Below are positions 47,491 through 56,677 of a stretch of 64,000 bases of DNA, one piece after another (the first letter of the stretch is position 1; every line of letters begins with the position of its first letter). The notes below the pieces were generated by a model. It was not told where the DNA came from, ran no database searches, and saw nothing but the letters and a program-made list of their open reading frames with translations. This stretch comes from Desmodus rotundus (lineage: Eukaryota; Chordata; Mammalia; Chiroptera; Phyllostomidae), in the NCBI RefSeq assembly GCF_022682495.2, contig NC_071398.1, forward strand, positions 14,824,934 to 14,888,933, given 5' to 3'. Position numbers and translations under genes: made by a program.

Positions 47491-47951
47491 TATCCAACTA
47501 AGTGTCATGGAGGGGGAGGGGCGGGGGGAAGATGCGAATCAGATCAGGGAGTGAGGCACAAAATAATACAGCAAGACTTAGCTCCCGCTTCAACCCTCAC
47601 TCTGGGTCCTGGATTCTGTGGGGCAACAGCCAGACAGCGGGGCCTGGACTTGAGTGGGGGTGGGAGGAAGACACAGGGCGCCAGGATGGTTCCTTCCGGG
47701 TGGAAAAGCTGGCAGGAGGGGTGCGGCTGAGTCAGGCAACCCCTCGCAGAGGCTGGGACTCACACCCCTGGCCTGGCCCGGGGGAGGCCACTAAGCTCCA
47801 GCTTGAAGCCTGCCGGTTGGGGAATGTGACCAGCTGACTAGCAAGAGGGCCGGCAGGAAGTGAGGCCACCGGGCTGCCTCCGCCTGGTTCCGGGGTGGGG
47901 GGTCCCAGGCCATGCAGCACCCCCCTCCCTCCCGGTTTCCACAGCTTGGCA

Positions 47952-47959
47952 TGACGTCA
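47952..47959. promoter_or_regulatory. Palindromic CRE (TGACGTCA)
   Basis: A perfect CREB/ATF site, followed 25 bp later by CATTGCTATGGATAC, which resembles half of an RFX X-box. Flanks are C-rich and not repeat-like. It may mark an enhancer or minor promoter in RIPOR1 intron 1. Confidence 0.5.
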
Positions 47960-48589
47960 GCTACCGGGTTTGGGGCATTGCTATGGATACAGGGGCAGGC
48001 TCAGGAGGGACCCCATTCTCCCTTGCAGCCCCCCTTGCCCAGATTATTTTTAGCTTCTGTTTACCTCAGTCGGGGCTCCGCCGCTGGGCAGTGGGGAGGA
48101 GCTGGACTGGGACTCCCAGCCAGGCGATTGGCTTGGTATACCACTGAGCTGGGCAGTGCAGGTGGGGGGACCTCCTTCCCCACGAAAGTGCACCAGTTTT
48201 TAGAGGGTATCGGAGGCCGCAGGATCTGGAGCCATGACGTGGCTAGAGTTCCACTGCGGGCTGCCCCAAGAGGCTGTGCTGCAGGCCCTGTCACCTTTGG
48301 GACCCGGGTCCTTTTGCATGTCCAGAACAGACTTCAGGGCTGTCACGGGTCCAGAGAGTCCACTGGTTCTTAACAGCCAGCCCCCCACCAGTTCAGGTGG
48401 ACCCTCTCCCTCAGCTCAAGGGGTTTAGTTCTTTCCCTCCCTGGCAGCAGGGGAACTTATATGTGGGGTAGGAAAGTTAGGGTGGACCAGGCTTGAACTC
48501 TACCCCTCCAACAGCTCAGCCTCTGCTGTTCCTGGGTCTGGGCAGCCCGATTCACTCAGCCCCCCACACGTACTCCGCTCCCTACCTCC

Positions 48590-49030
48590 TTCATCGCCCT
48601 GGTGTACATGCCCAGGGGGTACAGCGGTGAGCCAAGCAGACAGGCTCCAGCCCCCAAAGTTCGCAGTCTGGGTGGAAGACAGACCCTAAAGGAGAACTGA
48701 TGACCTAGTTATGTGGTCTCAAGGATCACAGGGAGGAAGCTATGAGAGGCCTAAAAGGGGAAACCAACCTTGGGCAGGCTTCCTGGAGGAAGAAGTCATG
48801 GGGTTAGACTTGAAAAAGAAGAGGGAGCTGGTCAGGGTGGGAGTAGTCAGAAGAGGGTCCAGGAGCAATGGGGGCTGCTGCTCAAATGCTGAAAAGCCTG
48901 GCGCATTGAGAGAGGGTCTCAGAGCTGGAACGGAAAGACCATGGGGCAGCAGGGGCCTGTGAGGGAGGAATGATCGAGGGTGTATGAGGGAAGGGACGGT
49001 CTTGTGGGGCATGTTAGAGAGTCCAGACGT
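48590..49030 (-). repeat. L2 LINE remnant (antisense)
   Basis: 'gaggcctaaaaggggaaacc', 'cttcctggaggaagaagtcatggggttag' and 'aaaagcctggcgcattgagagagg' match the complement of L2. Confidence 0.5.
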
Positions 49031-49089
49031 TTATCTTTGGGGCAGGAGGTGACCCATGGATGCTTCACAAGAGTCAGACTAGAGGGACC

Positions 49090-49560
49090 TTAAAGATTGA
49101 GAGTCCTGGGGCCGGCCTCCTGGGTTCGAATCCTGGCTCTGCCGTTTACCAGCTGCGTAATATTGGGCAGATTAATACATGTTAACAACAGTAGTTAACA
49201 TTTGTTGTGTGCGTACAGAGTGATAGTGTGCCCACCCCAGCTTCCATACCCCACATGCAATTCTCCCTTCCCCAGATCCCCCCTTGAGAGGGAAGTGTCT
49301 CAGTTCATCGCCCCGACAGCCCTGTGGGATAGCTGTTGTAGCTGTTCTTGTTGGTATTATCCTCATCTAACAGATGCGGATCCGAAGACCGAAAAGGTGA
49401 AGGGATGTCTTGCCCAAGGTCATGCAGCCAGTTAGCTCAGGTTTCTCATCTGTGAAACAGGGCCGATAGGACTTATCCCTGTGGGGTTGTTGCCAGAATT
49501 ACATGAAACGATGTTTGTCAGTTAAGCCCAGTGTCTGGCCTATAGAAAGCACTCACTAAA
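49090..49560 (+). repeat. MIR fragments
   Basis: 'cctcctgggttcgaatcctggctctgccgtttaccagctgcg' and, further on, 'tttctcatctgtgaaacagggccgatag...gaattacatgaaacg' are the two conserved halves of MIR, interrupted by a second MIR/L2-type piece at 49,190-49,430. Confidence 0.75.
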
Positions 49561-49599
49561 GCAGTTTGGGGCATTGTCAGGTGACTGGAATTTTGCGAA

Positions 49600-50480
49600 G
49601 AGCAATATTGTTATTGAATAAAGAATGGGCCATCGTGGGTAACAGTGGGGACACGGAGTCCATTAGGAAGATGCGGTGGGGTTCGAGGTGAGTTGGTGAC
49701 AGCTTGGACCTGAATTTTACCTGTGCAGGTGGAGGAGAGAGGGCAGGATCCAGAGGTGGCAGCAGTGGGTGGCTTGGTGGATGTGGAGGGTAACCGAACC
49801 TGTGGCATCCAAGATGATTTCTAGCTTCTGTCTCCGAGAAATGAGTAAATAAATAGATGGTGGGCTGTCGTGGAGAGGCTGAGACTCGGGGGAGGAAAGT
49901 GGGGGATTCCGTCTGGGGACTATCAAGTCAGCACATCCCCGATAGCCCGCTCTGCCTTGTCATTCAGGTCTGGGAGGCAACAGGCACACAGCTGGGTATA
50001 CAGGCCTGGTGCTCAGAATAGCCGTTTGGACAAGGAGGAGATAAGGAAGCTGGTGACATTTAGATGGCATTGAACCGTGGGAGGTGTCCATAGCCCAAGA
50101 GCGGGAAGAATGAGCCCCAGTTGAGGACAGGAAGAAAGATCCTCTGTGGGGAAAAATACGATGTGCAGCCAAGGAGATAGGTGGCAAAGCAAGGTCATGT
50201 TGCCTTTTGAAATTCAAGGGAAGGAAGGGCTTAAGGAAGAGGAAGAGAGCCACAAAGTGAAAAGCTTTGTGAGATCTAGCAGGATAAGGACTAAACAGTG
50301 GACACTGGACTCAGTAGCAGGGAGGCACTGGTGCCCTCGTCCAGACCATCAGGGGAGTGGTGGGTGCAGAAGGCGGTCCAGGGTGGGAAGAGCAGTGGGT
50401 GGGTGTGGAGAGGAAATGTACACATCTCTTCCAGAAACTTGGCTCGGCAAGGAGATGGGGGGTGGGGTCGGTAGAAAGAG
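49600..50480 (-). repeat. L2 LINE remnant (antisense)
   Basis: 'ggtggcagcagtgggtggcttggtggatgtgg', 'ggcatccaagatgatttctagc', 'ggtgacatttagatggcattg' and 'aaagctttgtgagatctagcaggataagg' follow L2 in reverse order. Confidence 0.55.
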
Positions 50481-50514
50481 ACACAGGAGGGGCTTGTTTC
50501 TTTTTGTAGCTATT

Positions 50515-50990
50515 TATTTACTTTATATTGAAATATAATATGCATACAGAGAGGGCACGTGTTCTTGGTGGTACAGCTTGATACATCTTCACAAGGGGAA
50601 CACAGCCGTATAGGATTAGGAACCAGAACCCAGATTAAGAAATAGAACATCATTGCCACCCTGGAAGACCCCTTGTGTCCCCTTCCAGTCCCTATGCCCA
50701 AGGGTAACTACTAGTCTGATTTCTATCACTGTAGAGTTTTGCCCGTTTTTGAACTTTGCATCAAAGGAATCATATATATCCTCTCTTGTACTTTTGCTTC
50801 TTTCACTCAACGTCACATCACGTCTGTAAGATTCATCCGTGTTGTTGCATGTACTTGTACGTTCATTCTTGTTGCTGTAGAGCATTCCATTATCAATTGA
50901 TGGGCATCGGAGTAGTTTCCAGGTTGTCTTCATTCTTCTGTGTGGGAGTGACTTGCGCTTGTTTGAGGCTTGTGGAGAAAGTCTGAAACA
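50515..50990 (+). repeat. L1M-type LINE fragment
   Basis: 'ttatattgaaatataatatgcatacagag', 'ggaaccagaacccagattaagaaatagaacatc' and 'ttcatccgtgttgttgcatgtacttgtacgttcattc' are standard text of an old L1 region. Same family as 10,562. Confidence 0.65.
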
Positions 50991-52489
50991 CTCATTTCCT
51001 ATGAGAAGGGAGAGAGATGACTAGGATTTCCCCAGTGGGAAACAAGAGCCTGGCTGAGGTTGAGAATTGCTCTGTTGTTCCAGCTCAGCTACTGGGCCAA
51101 GACCTCTGGCAGCTCCTGCCAGCCTGCGTGCAGGTGCAGAGAAGACAGGGAGTTGGGTTGCCCAGGGCTGGTTTCCGCCAGGTAGGAGAGAAGCACAGAG
51201 TGCTGGGCATATTCAGGCTGGGGAGAAGGGTGTGCAGGAAGGTAGGGAAGAGAAGTAGGAGGGAGCTGGCAGAGAGAAAGGAAGCAGAGGCGGATGGTGA
51301 GCTCCGTGCAATCTCCAGTGACTGGCACATGCTGGAAGCATGTGGGTCCTCTTCCTGGGAGTCTGGTGGCAGGGTGGGGGCGGGGGAGAGTGCTCAGGGC
51401 TGTTACTCAGTGAATAGCGGAATAACTGAGGTCCCAGGTAGAAGGCAGGTGAGGTGGAGGTGATGCAGAGAGCCTCAAGGTTGTGTAGTCAGTGCGGTTG
51501 TGATTTAGGAAAGGAATATTCCAGAGCCAAGGGATAAGACTGGGGTGTTCTCATGGTGGGGGGGGGGGTTAGCTGGAGGATGAAGAGAGGCCAGTGCTGG
51601 GCAGGCAGTCCACTGAACGCTTACTTGCTGGTGTAGGGTGCTTAGCACCCAGTTTTCAAGGCAAGAGGGTGGCATTTTTCAAGCTAGGGTCCTTGAACAT
51701 CTGGCCTCTGAATCTATAGGGGGTTGGTGGTCTTGTTGGAAATGCAGATCCTTGGGTCCACCTAAGCCTCTTGGGGAGAAAGGCAGCTCAGTGCAACAGA
51801 TTGAGCATCAAGAAGCAGGAGTGTTTATGGGGTGGGAGAGCACCCAGCCCCTCCAAAGGCATGGGATGCCAGTGGACCCTAGGCATGGTGGCCTCTCTCC
51901 TGGCTGGAGGTGGACAAGGGACATTCAAGGAAGAGATACTGGGGGCAGGCAAGAGCTGGCACTAAGAGGAAATAGCCCACGCCAGCTGGAAACCAGAAAG
52001 ATGGGACTCCACCATAGGATGCAGCTTCTGTTAGAGAGGAGGCCCTGGCTGGGCGGTGCGCGTGGTTCTCTTCCCTGGGATCTGTGGGGGAGGGAGAATG
52101 CCCAGATTGAGTACCCCTGCTGTGGGTGTAGCTAGTGGGGGGCGGGGTGCATGGGGCTGTACCCAATTCTTTGCTTCCTTCTCCAGGCAGCAACACAGAA
52201 TATCCCACACTTTTAGCTCCTTTACCTTCTCAGCCTCTCGGACCCCTCACGCTCAGCACCCGCTCTCTAGCCTTCGCACTCATATCCCCAACTCTGAGCC
52301 ATCTGTGTGTTCAGCCCTTTTTCAGCACCCCTCAACAGCCACCCTGTGAGTCCCCTACTGTTCTCATTCTCTTTATTCCCTCCATATTCATGGCTCAACT
52401 AACTCCCTTTACCCACACTCCTGATCCCAGCCCAGAAGACCCCGTCAGTCCCTTCTCCGAGGGAACCCCCTGTCACCCCTCCCAGAGGC

Positions 52490-53640
52490 GGGGCAGGCCG
52501 AAGCCCGGGTGCCCCGTGGTCCTCCCGTCCAGTCCCGCCCCGCCCCATCCTGGCGGGCTGAGTCAGGCGGCAGGAACTGGGCGGGGGGGCGGCGCCGGGA
52601 GGAGCTGAAGCCTAAGCAGAGTCGCTGGGAGCGAGCGCGGAGCCCAGCCAGGCGGGCACCAAGTGGCCCTGGGCCGGCGGGGACACAGCGGGGGGGCAAG
52701 CGCGCGGGGGAGGGGGGGGCTGTCCTGGACCTACCATGAATGCCAAGAAGAAAGGTAGGACCCGGTCCTGGGGCTGCGAAGCCTCCGGGGCAGTCTCCAG
52801 GGAGTGCGGGCGGGATTCTGGGGGCCAGGGGCGCGTGTTTCTCCGGAGCAGGGTGGGGGTCTGCGGAGGATCTCTTCCCGCTAAGGCTTAAAGGGTCTGT
52901 TTGTGACTCAGTTTCCAGGTCCGAGCTGCAGGAAAGTGGAGGGGCGGGGCGCTTCTCGGCACTGCCCCCCACTCTGGGAATCCCCCGGCTCCGAGCGCCG
53001 GGAGCGTTCAGGCGTCCTGGCGCCTGGGAAGTGGTGGGGGCTGGGAGGGAGCCGCTTACCCGGAGCAGGGGGTCGTGGGCGCCAAACTTGCACTGGCCGG
53101 GCCTCTACGTCGGGCAGCTCCGCTGGGCTCCAAGCGCACACCCCGCCCGCCAGGTGACCTCCAGCGGCCTCGCTGGCTGCGGGCGGGAGCTCATGATCCA
53201 CTTTGGGTTGGGGGGAGATCAGGGGCCGGTCTGGGGAGCCTGCCCCGCCCCCGGGTAAACAGGCGCTTCCGCACATTCTTCGCGCGCCCCGCCTCTTTCC
53301 TGCCCCTTCCCAGCTGGAGGAGGGTCCCCGCGCGACCCCCCTTCCTGCCCCAGGAGGCAGGCGGAGCCAGCACCTCTGCAGGAAGTGGGGGCCGAACCGA
53401 GGCCACGCTGAGTCCGAGGCCGAGACGCCCGCGGCAGTCCTGTCATTAGCGCCGTGGCTGGCGGTGTTGTCGGACTGCCGGCGTCAGGCCGTGTCCGGCG
53501 GGACTAAGATACGGAGGACGGGCCGCGGGGAGGGGGCTTCGAGGGCCCGACTGGCGCTGGATACCCGCCCTCGCCACCCCCAGGGAGCCCCGCGCGGACT
53601 CATTCCATGATGTCCCTGTCGGTGCGGCCGCAGCGCCGCC
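52490..53640 (+). promoter_or_regulatory. RIPOR1: RIPOR1 internal CpG-island promoter
   Basis: A second CpG island spans exon 1b and exon 2. It has GC boxes (CCCCGCCCCG at about 52,535; GGGCGGGG) and an AP-1 site TGAGTCA at about 52,559, and no TATA. It would drive the transcript starting with exon 1b. Confidence 0.75.
52736..52754 (+). CDS. RIPOR1: RIPOR1 alternative coding exon 1b
   Basis: ATG AAT GCC AAG AAG AAA G is followed by GTAGGA, a usable donor. Joined to the acceptor at 53,584 it reads [14 protein letters not shown] and continues in frame into MMSLSV, lengthening the protein by 14 mostly basic residues. The ATG context CTACCATGA is moderate (A at -3 is lacking, C present). In-frame continuity across an 829-base intron and its place in a CpG island support a real alternative start. 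Confidence 0.75.
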
Positions 53641-56600
53641 TGCTCAGCGCCCGGGTCAGTAGGAGCCAGTCCTTCGCAGGCGTCCTCGGCAGCCACGAGC
53701 GGGGGCCCAGGTACGCAGAACACGGGGGCTGATGGGGTCAAGAGTGTCTGGCTGGGCTGGAGCTGTGTGTGCAGTGCGGGTCTGGGGGACTCCTTCTTGC
53801 CTCTCTCTGAGTGCAGCGTCTTCTTCAGGAGCTTCCCGGCCTTCAGCCCCCCAGGGCCCCCGCGGAAGCCCCCAGCGCTCTCCCGAGTGTCCAGGATGTT
53901 TGCCGTGGCACACCCAGCCCCCAAAGTGCCGCAGCCAGAGCGGCTGGACTTGGTGTACGCTGCTCTCAAGCGGGGCCTGACGTAAGCTACTGCCTCCCAA
54001 CGCCTGGTCCCGGGATCCCTCCCCTAGCCCCATCCTCTTTCTGCTAGTGAGAACTTTCTCCGCCCTCACACCCTCTCCTCACTGCCTGTACCCTTGGCAG
54101 CTGGAGGCTGTGGAGGTAAGCTAATTCTTGTTACCCCCTTTTCCCAGGGCCTATTTGGAAGTACACCAGCAGGAGCAGGAGAAACTCCAAGGGCAGATAA
54201 GGGAATCCAAGAGGAATTCCCGTCTGGTGAGTGAAGGATGCCCTGGATTACTAATGCTTTTTGCCCTGGGGTGTGGGGGGGCTGGGAAGGGCCAACCCTG
54301 GGTGACATCAAGGCTGTTTTCTGCGGTGAATTAGTCCAGATGTGACTAGGAGAGGGGATATCAGGAAGGGCTGGGGAGGTTTCTATCTCTATTCCCCACA
54401 CTGTGCACACTTTCTGCCTGGGACCCAGTGCTTGTCTGTGGGAGCTTCCAGTGGGGTGGGGGGACCCCCACAGACATGGCCAACAGGAGATTATATTGTA
54501 GTGGCACTGAGGGAGAGCCGCGGGTCTCCCTGGGGAACAACAGCCCGGGCTTCCCGAAGGATGAAATACTTCTGCTGGGTCTTGAAGGATGAATAGGTGT
54601 TTCCGGGTAGGGGGAACCACGCATGAGGCGCAGAGCTCCCTTCCGAGGGGATGCAGAGTGGCAGGAAAGGAGTGGGCTAAGGGAGGGACCTCAGGGAAGA
54701 GGTGTGGGGAGGGGAACTGGAGGGGTCTTGGGGACCAGATCTATGTCACTAGTACCCATCACAGGTCAGGCTTGTGGGTCTCTCCCTGCTTTGACTGAGT
54801 GGCTGTGGACTGTGGTGTGAGGGGTAGGAAGGCTGTGGAGAGGAGCAAGGTGGGTCTGCTGGAATACCTCCCATACCTCCTAAGTACCCCCTCTCTTTTT
54901 CCCCTCACAGGGCTTCCTGTATGACTTAGACAAGGTGAGTGTATAGGGAATGGTGTTGGAAGAGGTTGGCTCATGGGGAGGGTCAAGGGCCCTGGGCCTC
55001 AGGCTCCTCCTGATGCACCTCTCCCCCAGCAAGTCAAGTCCATTGAACGCTTCCTGCGACGGCTGGAGTTCCATGCCAGCAAGGTACATACGCAGCATGC
55101 GTGTGTGCGTGCGGTGGGGGCTGTGGGACTGGGCGCCTTAGGGACATGGGGGAGATGTTTGGCGCCGGGTGTGTGACCCCCGTAGTGAGTCTCCATCCTT
55201 TCACTGCCACCCCACTCACCTGCCCAGATCGATGAGCTATATGAGGCTTACTGTGTCCAGCGGCGTCTTCGGGATGGTGCCTATAACATGGTCCGTGCCT
55301 ACAGCACTGGATCCCCAGGGAGCCGTGAGGCCCGGGACAGCCTGGCCGAGGCCACTCGGGGGCATCGAGAGTACACAGAGGTGAGGGATGGGTGCCCATG
55401 AGGCACAGGCTCAGGGTGTGGCAGAGCCAATGAGAGGGGCCCGGTTGTTGACCCATCCTGTCCGTGCCCGTCCCTGCCAGAGCATGTGTCTGCTGGAGAG
55501 TGAGCTGGAGGCACAGCTGGGCGAGTTCCATCTCCGGATGAAAGGTACTGAGTGGTGGGGCAGACGGGGGTGGGGAGAGGGAAGTGTGTGCCTGAGACCC
55601 CTCCCTCAGCGTGGCCCTTCTTTTCCTCCACTCCCAGGGCTGGCTGGCTTCGCCCGGCTGTGTGTGGGTGATCAGTATGAGGTATGAGGATGTGCCGGGA
55701 AGGGCTGGGATGGCAGGGTCCCAACACCAAGAGCTGCCTCATCCTGCTTGTTCCCCTAGATCTGCATGAAGTATGGGCGTCAGCGCTGGAAACTACGGGG
55801 CCGCATTGAGGGTAGCGGAAAGCAGGTGTGGGACAGTGAGGAAACCGTCTTTCTTCCTCTGCTCACGGAATTCCTGTCCATCAAGGTGACGCCTCTGCCC
55901 AGGACCACAGGACACATGACCTTGTGACTCCCTGACCCTGTGAACCCCTCATGACCCTTAACAACCCTGAGACCCTTACCCCTGTGACCCCCTCCTGGTT
56001 CCATGGCCCTGGGAATGTGGGATCCCATGACTTTATGACCCTGTGATTTCCTCATGACCTTCTGACCTTGTGCCTAAACCCCCATGAGGCTATAACCCCT
56101 ATCAGCTCAATGATTCTACAAACTTAGACTGCCGTGGTCCCCATGCTTCCAGGGTGTTTCAAGCCTCCATGGCCCCATTACCCCCAAAACTCCAATCCCT
56201 GCAACCTCCTCATGACCCCATGACCCTGTGACTGTTGTGAAACCTCTGTGCAAATTCAGACCTTTGATATCCCATGATATGACCCTTATACTCTTGTGAC
56301 CCTGTGATGCGTTCTTGGCTGTAGGTGACAGAGCTGAAGGGCCTGGCCAACCACGTGGTTGTAGGCAGCGTTTCCTGCGAGACCAAGGACTTGTTTGCAG
56401 CTCTACCCCAGGTTGTGGCTGTGGACATCAATGACCTCGGCACCATCAAGCTCAGCCTGGAAGTCACGTGGAGGTTGGTGGGGTGGAGGAGCTTGGGGAC
56501 AGGGCCAGGGGCCAAAGGCACCTGCTAACATCCTGTTTCCTCCCCAGCCCCTTTGATAAGGATGACCAGCCCTCAGCTGCTTCTACTGTCAACAAGGCCT

Positions 56601-56677
56601 CCACAGTCACCAAGCGCTTCTCCACCTATAGCCAGAGCCCACCGGACACACCTTCACTTCGGGAGCAGGCCTTCTAT
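53584..56677 (+). CDS. RIPOR1: RIPOR1 exons 2-12 (RHO-binding N-terminal block)
   Basis: Exons: 53,584-53,710 (coding from 53,607), 53,829-53,981, 54,148-54,226, 54,911-54,934, 55,030-55,083, 55,228-55,380, 55,481-55,544, 55,638-55,681, 55,760-55,885, 56,325-56,473 and 56,548-56,677. They encode residues 1-360. The early part has a basic [11 protein letters not shown] segment, then a helical coiled-coil-like run ([34 protein letters not shown]) that corresponds to the RHO-interacting region. A conserved beta-rich stretch follows ([19 protein letters not shown]). The fourth of these exons is a 24-nt microexon encoding GFLYDLDK. The donor after 56,473 is GTTGGT, weaker than its neighbours. Confidence 0.95.

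Larger units (their letters stand above)
46442..53583 (+). other. RIPOR1: RIPOR1 first intron(s)
   Basis: About 7 kb between exon 1a and exon 2. It holds MIR and antisense L2 fossils, a CRE site at 47,952 and the second CpG island with exon 1b. 51,000-52,450 has no assigned content beyond a G(10) run at 51,559 and a MER5-like scrap near 51,740. Confidence 0.6.

Noticed and set aside
52135..52608. A 157-codon frame just before the internal RIPOR1 promoter
   Set aside because: Ser/Pro-rich, no domain, crosses from repeat-like pyrimidine sequence into a CpG island with no splice logic linking it to RIPOR1.
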